A stretch of DNA of 64,000 bases from Alphaproteobacteria bacterium (GTDB lineage Bacteria > Pseudomonadota > Alphaproteobacteria > UBA6615). A program made the translations under genes and the position numbers. The DNA lies in assembly GCA_011087645.1 (NCBI GenBank), contig JAALLF010000001.1, positions 62,001 through 126,000 on the forward strand, read 5' to 3'. Below, in pieces: positions 29,297-40,000 of this stretch (the stretch's first letter is position 1; every line of letters begins with the position of its first letter). Below the pieces are notes generated by a model. The model saw nothing but the letters and a program-made list of their open reading frames with translations, had not been told where the DNA came from and made no database searches.

Positions 29297-30432
29297 CACT
29301 GGCTCCCCTCGCTGACGGTTCGGTTCCGGTTCAACTCGTTGAGAGGCAAGTAAGGTATGACACCCTGCCCGCCTTCTGCGCCTTCATCGATGATTATCTT
29401 ATTTACCTTAGAAAGCACGTCGCGGATCGTCTCGATATAGAGACGACGACGCGTTATATCGGGCGCGGCGAGGTAAGATTTATAGATTTCCTCGAAGCGG
29501 GCGCCTTCACCCTGGGCTTCTTTGGTCACCCGCTCCTTATACGCGGTGGCTTCCTCGATAACGCTGGCAGCTTCACCACGCGCCGTCGGGACGATACGGT
29601 TGCTGTAGGCTTCGGCCTCATTCTGCAATCGTTCTTTATCCTGGCGCGCCCGCTGCACGTCGTTGAAAGCATCGATAACCGGCGGCGGCGGACTGGTTAG
29701 CTGCAATTGAATACGCTCGATACTGATACCGGCACCATATTGGTCGAGAACCTCTTGCAGCAATGTTCTAGTCTGGCTCTGCACCTGCTCACGCGCGGTG
29801 GTGATCAGATCATCCAGCTTGGTTTGCCCAACAACCTCGCGCATCGCGCTTTCAGCAACCAGTTTCACCGTCGCCTCCGGGTCGCGGATATTGAACAAAT
29901 ATTTTCCGGCGTCAGAGATCAGCCATTGCACGGTAAAATCGACATCGGCGATATTCTGGTCGCCGGTCAGCATGAGGCTTTCCTGCGACACGTCGTTCAC
30001 CCGAGAGGTGCGGGCAATATCGCTGGAATCACGGAAGCCGACATTGACGCGGTTAATCACCGTCACCTTTGGTTTCTGTACTTCGCCGATGATCGACGGC
30101 CACCAATGCAGGCCGGATTCCTTGGTGGTGCCGTCCCACTTTCCAAACAAAAGCTGGACGCCTTGTTCGTCGGGCTTCACCTGGTAAAAACCGCTGATAA
30201 ACCAAACAAACAGCAATCCGCCTAAGATCAGGGCGATCGAGCGCCCACTGCCGAAGCCGCCGGGCAGGAAGCGTTTAACCTTGTCCTGGCTGCGGCGTAG
30301 CATCTCCTCGATATTCGGTGGAGGCGCGCCGGCACCGCCGCCGCTGGGCGGCCACTGACCTCTCGGTCCGCCGCCACCGCCTCCGCCACCCCAGGGGCCT
30401 CCGCCCCCGCTTCCCTGATTATTCCACGGCAT
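29296..30432 (-). CDS. hflK: HflK, SPFH-domain modulator of FtsH
   Basis: The 378-residue protein starts with the typical Gly-rich cytoplasmic tail (three runs of Gly within the first 35 residues), then a membrane helix (about 65-82) and the SPFH domain (FYQVKPDEQGVQLLFGKW). A coiled-coil of about 260-330 follows. It pairs with HflC, which starts on its stop codon. The promoter region is shared divergently with mrp. Confidence 0.96.
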   Translation of the reverse strand: MPWNNQGSGGGGPWGGGGGGGGPRGQWPPSGGGAGAPPPNIEEMLRRSQDKVKRFLPGGFGSGRSIALILGGLLFVWFISGFYQVKPDEQGVQLLFGKWDGTTKESGLHWWPSIIGEVQKPKVTVINRVNVGFRDSSDIARTSRVNDVSQESLMLTGDQNIADVDFTVQWLISDAGKYLFNIRDPEATVKLVAESAMREVVGQTKLDDLITTAREQVQSQTRTLLQEVLDQYGAGISIERIQLQLTSPPPPVIDAFNDVQRARQDKERLQNEAEAYSNRIVPTARGEAASVIEEATAYKERVTKEAQGEGARFEEIYKSYLAAPDITRRRLYIETIRDVLSKVNKIIIDEGAEGGQGVIPYLPLNELNRNRTVSEGSQ

Positions 30433-30635
30433 AAGTTATTCCCCTGTTCATTACTTCCTAGCGCGATTTTCGCCCCATTCGCGAGCCAATAGTGGTCACG
30501 TATCCGTGGGGCGAACCGAAAGCCGAAGCTTTTCAACGGGCGTCCCCCGGCTTATACCACAACGAATTCGCGCTTGCTGCGGCATACGCAATTAATTTCA
30601 TCTCGATATTGGCTGTTAACCAGGAGATTTCAACC

Positions 30636-31745
30636 ATGGCGGCTATCGCCGAAGCCGAAGTGCGGGCCGCGTTGGCGGGAATAACCGACCCCCGCAGCGG
30701 TACCGACATCATCGCCCGCAACATGGTTAGCGGCCTGGTCATCAAAGATCGCAACGTTGGGTTCGCCATCGAAATCGATCCCGCCGACGGCGAGGCCATG
30801 GAACCCGTACGCCAAGCGGCCGAAGCGGCGGTACGCGCTTTGCCTGGCGTCTCGTCGGTAACCGCGGTTCTCACCGCCCATAATAACGCCCCCGCCGCCC
30901 AGCGCGCCGCGCCCCCGCAAGCAGCTGCGCCCCAGGAAAAGCGCGATTTAGCCCCCGATGTGAAATGGATCGTCGCGGTGGCCAGCGGCAAGGGCGGGGT
31001 CGGCAAATCAACCACGGCGGCTAATTTGGCGTTAGCGCTGGCCGGTCTGGGGTTGGATATCGGCCTGCTCGACGCCGATATCTACGGCCCGTCGATGCCG
31101 CGCATGCTGGGCATCAAAGGCAAGCCACAACCCTTGCCGGACAAGCGCATCGCGCCGATGGAAAATTACGGCATCAAGGCCATGTCGATCGGTTTTCTGG
31201 TCGACGAAGAAACGCCGATGATCTGGCGCGGACCGATGGTGATGGGCGCGCTGGAGCAAATGCTGCGCGATGTCGAATGGGGGGCTTTAGATATATTGGT
31301 GGTCGACATGCCGCCGGGCACCGGTGATGCCCAGCTCACCATGGCGCAGCGTGTGCCACTGGCGGGCGCGGTCATCGTCTCGACCCCGCAGGACATCGCC
31401 CTGCTCGACGCCCGCAAGGGGCTCAACATGTTCAAAAAGGTCGATGTTCCGGTCCTCGGAATCGTCGAAAATATGAGCACCTTTGTCTGCCCCAATTGCG
31501 GCCACCAGACCGATATCTTCGGCCATGGCGGGGCGCGGGCCGAGGCCGAGCGTCTGGGTTGTGATTTTCTGGGCGAGATTCCGCTGGAAATGGCAATCCG
31601 CGTAACCTCGGATGCTGGTAAGCCAATCGTGATCGACCAGCCCGACAGCCCCTATGCAGCGGCCTACCGGGCAATCGCCGCTGCGGTGGTCGCTAAACTC
31701 ACCGGTGAGCCGGCCCGCGCAGCCCCTCAAATCATCGTCGACTAG
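30636..31745 (+). CDS. apbC: Mrp/ApbC-type iron-sulfur cluster carrier ATPase
   Basis: ATG 30636 with AGGAG upstream gives 369 residues; the longer open frame from 30492 has no similarity. An N-terminal MIP18-type domain (about 1-90) is followed by a Pro/Ala linker and a ParA/MinD-like ATPase with the deviant Walker [12 protein letters not shown]. Other motifs are [14 protein letters not shown] and the CxxC pair CPNCG that binds a bridging Fe-S cluster in the dimer. It delivers Fe-S clusters to apoproteins. Confidence 0.95.
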   Translation: MAAIAEAEVRAALAGITDPRSGTDIIARNMVSGLVIKDRNVGFAIEIDPADGEAMEPVRQAAEAAVRALPGVSSVTAVLTAHNNAPAAQRAAPPQAAAPQEKRDLAPDVKWIVAVASGKGGVGKSTTAANLALALAGLGLDIGLLDADIYGPSMPRMLGIKGKPQPLPDKRIAPMENYGIKAMSIGFLVDEETPMIWRGPMVMGALEQMLRDVEWGALDILVVDMPPGTGDAQLTMAQRVPLAGAVIVSTPQDIALLDARKGLNMFKKVDVPVLGIVENMSTFVCPNCGHQTDIFGHGGARAEAERLGCDFLGEIPLEMAIRVTSDAGKPIVIDQPDSPYAAAYRAIAAAVVAKLTGEPARAAPQIIVD

Positions 31746-32087
31746 CGGTAAAAATCAACGCGAGCAGGCCTCGCGTATAGTTGATCCACCGCGACACAAT
31801 CGTGGCTTGCGAACGGCCGTCTACAATACCACTTTCCCATTGACGCAGCTTCGCTGCCCCAGCGTTGCTGTGCCGAGAAAGAACCGCCGGGCCAGCATCG
31901 TGCCTAGCCCCGCAGGCCGCCGGCCTTCTGCCCCCCATTCGGCCGGCAACGATGCATTTTATTGGCCCGGCGGCGTCTTCTCCGATCCAAACCTCTCCGA
32001 CTAAATATTTAGACGCGATGACGGAATGAGACGCCGCCAACGGTGTTTAACCGTTATCATTCGCTATTCCCTGAGTTGGAGATCATC
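31746..32087. promoter_or_regulatory. Intergenic region with an mrp-end hairpin and an AT palindrome
   Basis: No credible gene is seen in these 342 bases. A hairpin CGCGAG/CTCGCG (31759-31775) lies just past the mrp stop and may be a weak terminator. A 12-bp palindrome CTAAATATTTAG (32001-32012) lies about 75 bp before the YHS gene and could be an operator. Confidence 0.4.
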
Positions 32088-32561
32088 ATGTCTGCCGTTA
32101 CCAGGAATATCCGTCTCTCTCTGATCGCGGTCGCAGCGCTGATCGCCACCTTCGCCGCTATGGCGGGACCAGCCCTGGCGATCGAGCCGGTATTCCAAGA
32201 TGGCGGCGCGGCGATCCGGGGGTACGACCCAGTGGCCTATTTTACGGAAGGCAAACCCATCGAAGGCAGTTCAGACCACAGCGTTGAATATAACGGCGCC
32301 CGATGGCATTTCGCCTCGGCGGCTAATCGCCAACTGTTTGCCGCCGATCCGGCAAAATACGCGCCGCAATATGGCGGCTACTGCGCCTGGGCGGTCGCCA
32401 ATAATTACACCGCATCAATCGACCCCCACGCCTGGACGATTAAGGACGGCAAGTTGTATCTAAATTTTTCGAAGTTTGTGCGCGCCCGCTGGGCCATTGA
32501 TAAATCGGGCAACATCGCTAAAGGCGACGTCAACTGGCCCGTGCTGCGCGACGGCGCTTAG
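32088..32561 (+). CDS. Exported YHS-domain protein
   Basis: ATG 32088 has GGAG seven bases upstream and gives 157 residues. A signal peptide covers about residues 1-31 (ending GPALA). The YHS-like core has IRGYDPVAYFTEGKPIEG, WHFASAANRQLFAADPAKYA and the CAW segment. Related exported proteins are annotated as YHS-domain and may bind metals; the role is unknown. The last four bases overlap the folA stop on the opposite strand. Confidence 0.9.
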   Translation: MSAVTRNIRLSLIAVAALIATFAAMAGPALAIEPVFQDGGAAIRGYDPVAYFTEGKPIEGSSDHSVEYNGARWHFASAANRQLFAADPAKYAPQYGGYCAWAVANNYTASIDPHAWTIKDGKLYLNFSKFVRARWAIDKSGNIAKGDVNWPVLRDGA

Positions 32562-33055
32562 GAAACCCGGTCCAAGGTCACGAAACTAAACGCCGGCGTA
32601 TCGCCTTCCGCCGCATGGTCGTCGCGTGACACTTCGCGCCACCGAGCCCTGTCGATGGCCGGAAAAACCACATCGCCATCGGCCTCCATATGGACTTCCG
32701 TGAGATAGAGCCGCTCAGCGAGCGGTAGGGCCGTGGTGTAAATTTGACCACCGCCGATCACCATTACCTCCTCGCTGTCGTAAGCCGCCGCCACCGCCAG
32801 AGCCTGGTCTAAGCCACCCGCTACCTCAACATCGTCGGCCGCGAAGCTAGCCCTACGGGTGACCACTATATTGGGACGTCCCGGCAGGGCCTTGCCAATC
32901 GATTCGAAGGTCTTGCGCCCCATAATGATGGGTTTGCCCATAGTGGTGGATTTAAAATATTTCAGGTCGGCTGAAATTCGCCACGGCATATCACCGTCGC
33001 GGCCAATGACGCCGTTGCGCGCCACCGCTGCAATAAGCGCTATCCGTGCCGGCAT
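32558..33055 (-). CDS. folA: Dihydrofolate reductase
   Basis: The 165-residue protein has the DHFR signatures NGVIGRDGDMPWRISADLKYF, GRKTFESIG and VIGGGQIYTTALP. It reduces dihydrofolate with NADPH, regenerating the cofactor consumed by thymidylate synthase. The start lies five bases past the thyA stop, so the two are cotranscribed and functionally linked. Confidence 0.97.
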   Translation of the reverse strand: MPARIALIAAVARNGVIGRDGDMPWRISADLKYFKSTTMGKPIIMGRKTFESIGKALPGRPNIVVTRRASFAADDVEVAGGLDQALAVAAAYDSEEVMVIGGGQIYTTALPLAERLYLTEVHMEADGDVVFPAIDRARWREVSRDDHAAEGDTPAFSFVTLDRVS

Positions 33056-33060
33056 AACCG

Positions 33061-33855
33061 CTAGACGGCCACCGCCGCCGGAATATGCGGATGAAAGCGG
33101 TAACCATCGAGTTGGAAATCGTCAAAGCCGAAGCCGAAAATATCGTCGACATCTGGATTGAGGTCCATCTGCGGCAAGGGATAAGGCGTACGTGCCAACT
33201 GCTCGTCGGCCTGCTCGATATGGTTGAGGTAAAGATGAGTATCGCCAAACGTATGGATGAACTCGCCAGGTTCGAGACCGGTCACCTGGGCGACCATCAA
33301 GGTGAGCAGCGCATAGGAAGCAATATTAAACGGCACCCCTAAAAAGATATCGGCGCTGCGCTGATAGAGCTGACACGACAACTTTCCATCGGCGACGTAG
33401 AACTGAAACAGACAATGACACGGCGGTAACGCCATGTCGGAAACATCGGCGACATTCCAAGCGCTGACGATCAGCCGCCGCGAATCCGGATTAGACTGGA
33501 TCTGGCCGATCAGGTTGGTGATCTGGTCGATATGCCGGCCATCAGGCGTCGGCCAGGAACGCCACTGATAGCCATAGACCGGCCCAAGGTTGCCCTCGCT
33601 ATCCGCCCATTCGTTCCAGATCGAAACACCGTTATCGTTCAAGTAAGCGATGTTGGTGTCGCCTTTTAGAAACCACAGCAGCTCGTGGATGATCGATTTC
33701 AAATGCAGGCGCTTTGTCGTTAACAGGGGAAACCCCTCCGCCAGGTCGAACCGCATCTGCGCCCCGAATATACTGCGGGTGCCGGTCCCGGTACGGTCCT
33801 GCCGTTCGACACCGTGGATGCGCACCTGACGCATTAGATCTAAATATTGCTGCAT
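33061..33855 (-). CDS. thyA: Thymidylate synthase
   Basis: The 264-residue length equals that of E. coli ThyA. Catalytic Cys146 lies in MALPPCHC, with [18 protein letters not shown] and the late HLYLNH motif for dUMP binding. It makes dTMP from dUMP with methylene-tetrahydrofolate. The downstream folA recycles the dihydrofolate product. Confidence 0.98.
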   Translation of the reverse strand: MQQYLDLMRQVRIHGVERQDRTGTGTRSIFGAQMRFDLAEGFPLLTTKRLHLKSIIHELLWFLKGDTNIAYLNDNGVSIWNEWADSEGNLGPVYGYQWRSWPTPDGRHIDQITNLIGQIQSNPDSRRLIVSAWNVADVSDMALPPCHCLFQFYVADGKLSCQLYQRSADIFLGVPFNIASYALLTLMVAQVTGLEPGEFIHTFGDTHLYLNHIEQADEQLARTPYPLPQMDLNPDVDDIFGFGFDDFQLDGYRFHPHIPAAVAV

Positions 33856-34028
33856 TCTGTTGGCTCGGTTACGTCATCAGCGAGAATTTTGGCCCAAAAT
33901 CAGGTCTCAGTGTCTATGGGCCGGAGACTATAACGGCCGGCGAGTCGCAGAAACCTGTGGAAAACGCCGTCAGCGGGGATAACCGGAGACCATCTTTCAA
34001 ATCGACCCGATATTACCTATATATATGT

Positions 34029-34330
34029 CGCCGGGTTCGCCCGGCTATGGTGATAAACGTCTTTCGCAATAAACGATGCGGACCCGGGGGCGGTACCCGG
34101 CGCCTCCACCAATTTCCCGGCCATAGCGGCGCGGCATTTGGGGGCGAAATAGGATCGACGCGCGCGTAAAAGTCTGACTTTCACCCGGCATGGTACCGTC
34201 GTTATCGGGCCACTACTATAGGTGCCAACGATAATGTTGAGCCCACCGCTGTTGCCGCTTAATAAGCGTCGATAAGCGCGGTTCGGGGGGCACCGGGCAA
34301 CAGAAGCCCCCCACTTTCACCACACACTTT
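34029..34330 (+). ncRNA. ssrA: Two-piece (circularly permuted) tmRNA
   Basis: The gene has the alphaproteobacterial permuted order. The acceptor piece comes first and ends CGCCTCC-A-CCA at 34101-34111. A 28-nt spacer follows (34112-34139), then the coding piece starting GGGGGCG at 34140, which pairs with CGCCTCC in a 7-bp acceptor stem with one G-U. A T-arm stem CCGGG/CCCGG precedes the acceptor strand. The tag frame at 34224-34262 reads ANDNVEPTAVAA and ends in TAA TAA. A GGGGGG/CCCCCC stem near 34286-34313 closes the coding piece. The outer 5' and 3' ends are estimated. tmRNA rescues stalled ribosomes; sspB lies just downstream. Confidence 0.92.
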
Positions 34331-34430
34331 CGGTTTCGTCCGACAATTACGTAATTTATTTCACGATTGCCCACATATTCCGAAGCATTCGCTTGACCTA
34401 CGCGGCGCACCACGCTTCCATCACACGGTC

Positions 34431-34970
34431 ATGACCGATAACACTTTAAGATACGACCGCATGGTCGAAGACGCGCTGCGCGGGGTTGTGCGCCGGGCGC
34501 TCGAAAACACGATCGAGCACGGGCTGCCCGGCGATCATCATTTTTACATCACCTTCCGCACCGACGCCTCGGGCGTCGTCATGCCGGACTTCCTGCGCGC
34601 GCGTTACCCCGAAGAGATGACGATCATCCTGCAGCACCAGTTTTGGGACCTGAAAGTTGGCGTCTTCGAATTCGGCGTCAGTTTGAGCTTCGACAACCAG
34701 GTCGCCGAAATGACAGTGCCGTTCGCAGCGTTGACCGCGTTCGTCGACCCGTCGGTCAAATTCGGTCTTCAGTTTAATGCCGAAGGCGCCGAGGACTCGT
34801 CGTCTGAGAACGCCGGCACACAGAAATCCGGCGGCAGTGTTCCGGCAGTCCGCGAATCCGGTGAACTGGTCCCCGTGCCTGAGGCTGGAACCGCGGACAA
34901 TGATTCCGACGAGGAAGCCGAGAAACCAACTGCAGACGTGGTCAATCTCGAGACATTTCGTAAGAAATAA
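34431..34970 (+). CDS. sspB: SspB, ClpXP adaptor for ssrA-tagged proteins (alphaproteobacterial type)
   Basis: The 179-residue protein has a folded N-terminal domain of about 120 residues (MVEDALRGVVRRALENTIEHG; HHFYITFRTDASGV; PEEMTIILQHQFWDL) and a long acidic linker rich in Asp, Glu and Ser. It ends in VVNLETFRKK, matching the short C-terminal ClpX-binding module of SspB. It delivers tagged proteins to ClpXP. The adjoining ssrA gene encodes the tag whose AND(N) part SspB is expected to bind. Confidence 0.93.
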   Translation: MTDNTLRYDRMVEDALRGVVRRALENTIEHGLPGDHHFYITFRTDASGVVMPDFLRARYPEEMTIILQHQFWDLKVGVFEFGVSLSFDNQVAEMTVPFAALTAFVDPSVKFGLQFNAEGAEDSSSENAGTQKSGGSVPAVRESGELVPVPEAGTADNDSDEEAEKPTADVVNLETFRKK

Positions 34971-34992
34971 CCACACCCTTTGCTAGAGGCCG

Positions 34993-35340
34993 ATGGCTGA
35001 GGAAAACGAATTCGTCGCCCATATCCAAGACGTTCTAGCGCCGTTCGGCGAGGGTGCCGAGGCCTTGCGCATCCGCCGCATGTTCGGCGGGTTTGGGGTC
35101 TTTCTCGGCGACACTATGTTTGCCCTGATCGCCGACGATGTTTTGTTTTTCAAAATCGATGATCAAACCCGGGCCGATTTCGAAAACGCCGGCGCCCGGC
35201 CCTTCACCTTTACACGTGGCGGCAAGGTCCGGCAGATGTCTTATTACACAGCGCCCGAGGGGACGATCGAGGACACCGAGACCCTCTACCCTTGGGCCGA
35301 ACGTGCGATTGGCGCGGCGAAACGAAACCGCAAACGCTGA
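34993..35340 (+). CDS. TfoX N-terminal-domain protein
   Basis: The 115-residue protein matches the TfoX/Sxy N-terminal domain: LRIRRMFGGFGVFLGDTMFALIADDVLFFKID, followed by a YYTAPEG segment. It lacks the C-terminal TfoX domain of gammaproteobacterial competence regulators. Stand-alone N-domain proteins are common and uncharacterised, so a competence role should not be assumed. The start lies 22 bp past the sspB stop. Confidence 0.88.
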   Translation: MAEENEFVAHIQDVLAPFGEGAEALRIRRMFGGFGVFLGDTMFALIADDVLFFKIDDQTRADFENAGARPFTFTRGGKVRQMSYYTAPEGTIEDTETLYPWAERAIGAAKRNRKR

Positions 35341-35424
35341 CATTTAGCGTCCCGCGTCCCTTTCGGGGTTTACCTGCCCGCGTTCGCAACCATAATGCGC
35401 GCCACACTTAGGAGAGAGCACATC

Positions 35425-36819
35425 ATGACGCGCGACATTCGTATCGAATCCGACACTATGGGCGAAGTTGAAGTCCCGGCCGACAAATATTGGGGGGCTC
35501 AGACCCAACGCAGCGTCGAGAATTTTCCGATCGGCAATGAGCGCATGCCGCTGTCTCTCGTCTACGCATTTGCCATCCAGAAACAGGCTGCCGCGCGCGC
35601 CAATCTGGCGCTGAGTCAGCTCGAGAAAGAGGTTGCGGAGACAATCGACCAGGCAGCGCAGGAGATCATCGACGGTAATTTCGATGACCACTTCCCGTTG
35701 GTCGTCTGGCAAACCGGCTCTGGCACGCAAACCAATATGAACGCCAACGAAGTGATCGCCAACCGCGCCAACGAAATCCTCGGCGGTAAACGCGGCGACA
35801 AATCGCCGGTTCACCCCAACGACCATGTGAACCGTAGCCAGTCGTCGAACGACAGTTTCCCCGCCGCCATGCATATCGCCGCGGCGTTGGAGATCGAAGA
35901 CCGCCTGTTGCCGTCCTTAGCGCACCTACAAAACGCCTTGAACGAGAAGTCGGCTGAGTTCGATAAGATCATCAAAATTGGCCGCACTCATACCCAGGAT
36001 GCCACGCCTCTGACCCTGGGGCAGGAATTCTCGGGCTATACCGCCCAAATACAGGCCGTCATCGAAGGCGCGCGCCGTACGTTGCCCGATCTCTACCAGC
36101 TGGCTCAGGGTGGCACCGCTGTCGGTACCGGGTTGAATGCCGCCGTGGGCTTTGCCGAAAAATTCGCGGAAGAAGTCGCCACGATCACCGGCAAGCCATT
36201 CGTGACCATGCCCAACAAGTTCGCCGGCCTGGCCGCCCACGATGCCTTGGTCGCGGCCTCCGGCGCGCTTAATGTTGGCGCAGCGGCGGCAATGAAAATC
36301 GCCAATGATATTCGCCTGCTCGGCTCAGGTCCGCGCAGCGGCATTGGCGAATTGTCTCTACCGGCGAACGAACCCGGCTCGTCGATCATGCCCGGCAAAG
36401 TGAACCCGACCCAGTCGGAGGCAATTACCATGGTCGCGGCGCAAATTATGGGGAACCATGTCGCGGTAACCGTGGCCGGCAGCAATGGGCACTTCGAGTT
36501 GAACGTTTTCAAACCGGTGATGATTTATAATGTGCTGCAATCGGCCCGGCTTCTCGGCGACGCCGCGCGCAGCTTTGCCGACCGATGCGTCTCGGGGATC
36601 GAAGCCAATAGTGGCCGCATCAACGATTTGATGGAACAGTCGCTAATGCTGGTGACCGCGCTGAACCCGCACATCGGGTATGACAACGCGGCAAAAGTCG
36701 CGAAAAAAGCGTTTGCAGACGGTACTACCCTAAAAGAAGCGGCAATTGCGTTAAGTTTACTCACTGCCGAACAGTATGACGAATGGGTTCGGCCGGAGAA
36801 CATGATCGCACCGAGATGA
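35425..36819 (+). CDS. fumC: Class II fumarate hydratase
   Basis: ATG 35425 with AGGAGAG upstream gives 464 residues, the standard length. Motifs: [54 protein letters not shown] and the SS-loop signature [15 protein letters not shown]. It interconverts fumarate and malate in the TCA cycle without an Fe-S cluster. Its stop overlaps the start of a ribbon-helix-helix gene (ATGA). Confidence 0.98.
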   Translation: MTRDIRIESDTMGEVEVPADKYWGAQTQRSVENFPIGNERMPLSLVYAFAIQKQAAARANLALSQLEKEVAETIDQAAQEIIDGNFDDHFPLVVWQTGSGTQTNMNANEVIANRANEILGGKRGDKSPVHPNDHVNRSQSSNDSFPAAMHIAAALEIEDRLLPSLAHLQNALNEKSAEFDKIIKIGRTHTQDATPLTLGQEFSGYTAQIQAVIEGARRTLPDLYQLAQGGTAVGTGLNAAVGFAEKFAEEVATITGKPFVTMPNKFAGLAAHDALVAASGALNVGAAAAMKIANDIRLLGSGPRSGIGELSLPANEPGSSIMPGKVNPTQSEAITMVAAQIMGNHVAVTVAGSNGHFELNVFKPVMIYNVLQSARLLGDAARSFADRCVSGIEANSGRINDLMEQSLMLVTALNPHIGYDNAAKVAKKAFADGTTLKEAAIALSLLTAEQYDEWVRPENMIAPR

Positions 36820-37055
36820 AATCAGACGTCATTCGCGACCTCCCAGAACAAGCTGTTAGCAAGAAGCGATCGGTCGTCGTTTCGGGCCACCGGACCAGCG
36901 TATCTTTGGAGCCGATTTTTTGGGACCAGTTGCGAAAGCTGGCGGCTCAACGGCGAATTTCGGTAAACGAGCTGGTCACCCTCATCGATCAGCAGCGCTC
37001 CGGCAGCCTCTCCAGCGCAATCCGCGTGTTCGTTCTGCAAAGCGTCCAGAAGTGA
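36816..37055 (+). CDS. Ribbon-helix-helix protein coupled to fumC
   Basis: The 79-residue protein has the RHH_4-like pattern: [20 protein letters not shown] for the strand and first helix, then [20 protein letters not shown], then the Gly/Ser-Leu-Ser turn and an amphipathic end. ATG 36816 overlaps the fumC stop by four bases, implying coupled translation. RHH proteins bind DNA as dimers; this subfamily is widespread in alphaproteobacteria with unknown targets. Confidence 0.85.
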   Translation: MKSDVIRDLPEQAVSKKRSVVVSGHRTSVSLEPIFWDQLRKLAAQRRISVNELVTLIDQQRSGSLSSAIRVFVLQSVQK

Positions 37056-37072
37056 CAATGCGCCGCTAGCGG

Positions 37073-40000
37073 CTAACGATTTTTTAGCAAGTTATCCAGC
37101 AAGCCCCTGAGCGGGTCACTCGGTTGCGGAGGCGGTTGGCTGCCCGAACTGTCAGTCGGCGCGGGCTGTGGTTGGATACCCGGTACCAGCTTGCGCAAAA
37201 CCGAGCCTGCCGACTTACCAATTATGTATTGCTGAACCTCGTTGGAATTGACCAACCGTGTGTTTGGCCTGTCGAGTTGGCCTTTTTCTTCCACGATCAC
37301 TCCGGGAAATTTCGGATGCTCGGGAAACAGGGTCTTGGCCTGAATATCGACCAGCCAACGCGGCAAATCGACATTTCCGGCAAAGTCGACCGTGGCGCAA
37401 TCGGCATTGATGCGCTGGCGCGGCAGCGTGGCGATACCCTTGACGATATCGAACTGGCCGGCATAGTTGGCGATGCGTGTTGTGCCGCCTTGCGCCGACA
37501 GCACCAAGCCAAGAAAGCCCTCCAGGCCGTTCAAATTTCCCAACTGATTGCTGATCCGGCAGACATCGACACCTTCGGCAACTGCATTGGTAAAGGCGAC
37601 GTTGCCCTTACCCGACAAAGCGCCGACCAATTCGCGCTCGCTGCGACCTTGCGACGCCACGTCGATTTTCGCGTCGAGAACCCCCGAAGCGAGCTTAACG
37701 CTCGAAATCGGAAAGAGCAGATCGAGGACGCTCATCACGCCACGCCCCTCCTGTCCTGCCGCGCTGGTGAACTGAGCCGCATCAGCCCCGTCGACATTGA
37801 GCACATAACTCAACGACGGCACCTTCCTATCCGCCACCTGGCCGATCATGTTGAAAGCCCCGCCATAGGCGCGGCCCGATAACTCGCTGAGATCGAGGAC
37901 GCCGTCGGTTAGCCTCATCGCAATTTTCGGGTTATCGACCTTCAAGTCGATGTAGGTAATCGCCGGCGCGGTGAGCGCGATTGCCCCATCGACCGTGCGC
38001 AACGCCGAAAAATCGAGACGGTCGTTCGACCACCGCGCGCCACCGGCACGCGGCCGAGCGGGTTGCCCCCCGCCGCGCGAAGAAGCGCCAGAAGACCCGG
38101 CCGCGGGGGCAGATCTTTTCTGCACCGGCAGAAACCAATCGACAATAATTTCACTGGTCTTTAGATCGCCGGTGATCCGTGGACGCGCGCCATCAAGCGC
38201 AACGCTGGTGTTGCTCTCGAACGAAACCGGCCCCGCACTACCTTTGAGATTGTCGATGCGCAGGGTCGTCGGATCGAAGGCCAAATCGGTGGAGAATTTT
38301 AACGGCCCGGGCTGCGCCAATGCTGGTCGATACCCCGGCGAGAAGATGCGAATGGCTTTGGCAAGGTCCGGATGGTTCCCTGTCAACGCAAGGCCGCCCG
38401 ACATCTGTTTTGTGCCCGCTTCGGAAACCTGCCCCCGTAGACTAAACGTTCCAGCCCCGAGGGAGATACCGGCGCTGAAGGCGCTTTTCGGCAATGTCCC
38501 AGTTGCCGCCGCCGCTATGCGCAGCGCACCCGCCGAGCCACCGGCTTTGACAATTTTACTGTCGCCACCAATGCGCGACAGCAGGGCCTTGGCATCGCCG
38601 TGTTTCAAATCGAAGCTCAGGTCGAATTCCGGATCCGCGGTTAGCGCCAGCAGTTTGCCTTTGGTGGCAAGGGTGGCATCCAACGCCGTCAGGACCAGGT
38701 CTAGGTTCAAAGTATCGAGATCACCCGTTACCGATCCTTGTAACCGTCCCGGGCCAACAGGAAAGGACGACGGCGCCGCCAACATCTCCAGCAACCGGTC
38801 GGAGTCCTTGGTGTCGACATCGACTTTGAGGTCAACGGTAGGGGCCGCACTCGCCACCCCCGCGATCCGCCCCGACGCCTTAGCTCGGGCCCCAGCGAGG
38901 CTTTTCACCGAGGCATCGCGCAGTTCGAGGGCGCCGCCGGCGAGGGTACCGTCGATGTTAACGCCTTGGATGCTCTTGCCCCGAAACGTCAAAGTTCCAG
39001 CCTTGAGCTGTACTACGGAGTCGAAGCTCTCGAGGAATGTCAGGCCGGGCGCACCCGGACTCTTTGGCGCGGGGTCGCCAGCAGATGGAACGGCCGATGG
39101 GCTCGCGGTGCTAGTGTTTAACGGTGGCGGTGATTTCTCCGGCGCCGGCAGATAGGCGTCGATATTGAGCTTGTCGAGCGAAAGGCCGATCCCTAGCCCC
39201 AGCCGTTCGCGTAACGCTACAGCCACGCCACCGCGAACACGCGCACCATCGATCCCCAGATCGATATCGGTGACGTTTAGCTGATCGGGGACACCGTCGA
39301 TTTTTGCGGTCAACGCCAGTTTACGCAGCCGATCCAGGGGCACCGCGGAGACATCAACACCCAGCCACGCCAGCAACCCCCGCAGATCGTCGGCATTGGC
39401 TTCGCCCTGACCGCCGAACGCCGGAACGCCGTCGCGCGCGGCAACGAAACCGAACAGCGAGACGTCGGCGCTACCCGGCAATTGGGCCGTCAGTTGCGAA
39501 ATTGTCAGTTCACCATCGGCCAATTGTGCATTCAACGCCGCCTGGCGAACCACCCCGCCGCGGTAGCGCACCGCTTCGGCCTTGGCCTCTATCGTCGCGT
39601 TCAATCCCTCCGGCAGAACAAACCCCGCCGCGGATCCGGCGGCCGTTACCGGCGCCGCGCCACCGCTCGGTATCGTCGGCGCACCGCCATCACCGCTGTT
39701 TGCCGAACCCGTCGATTGGAATTTTGGTAGCAGTTGATCCAGGTCGAGCTGCCCAACATTTAAGATCATATCGATGGCGGGGGATTCGCCGATGGCGACA
39801 TTAGCCGCCCCCGTGGCGTTAATGTCGCCCAGTCCCACCGATAAATTGTTCAAAGAAACGGCGCTGCGATTGGCCGATAAATCACCCTTGATCGCCAACT
39901 CTGAGTCACCGAATGCGGCTAACGGGTCTTGACCGGTCACCGCCGCCATCAGGTCCGCAATATTCTCGGCCCTACCATCGAGATCCCCGGCGATGCGCGG

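Noticed and set aside
31732..32040. 102-codon minus-strand open frame between mrp and the YHS gene
   Set aside because: It overlaps the mrp 3' end, has no ribosome site or domain, and the region looks intergenic.
34091..34104. Non-canonical T-loop of the tmRNA acceptor piece as an oddity
   Set aside because: From memory, alphaproteobacterial tmRNAs commonly have this GGCGGTA- or GGCAGTA-like loop, so it is not unusual.
37971..39155. 394-codon open frame on the plus strand
   Set aside because: It is antisense to the AsmA gene and Ser/Pro/Ala-rich, as expected from a high-GC shadow.
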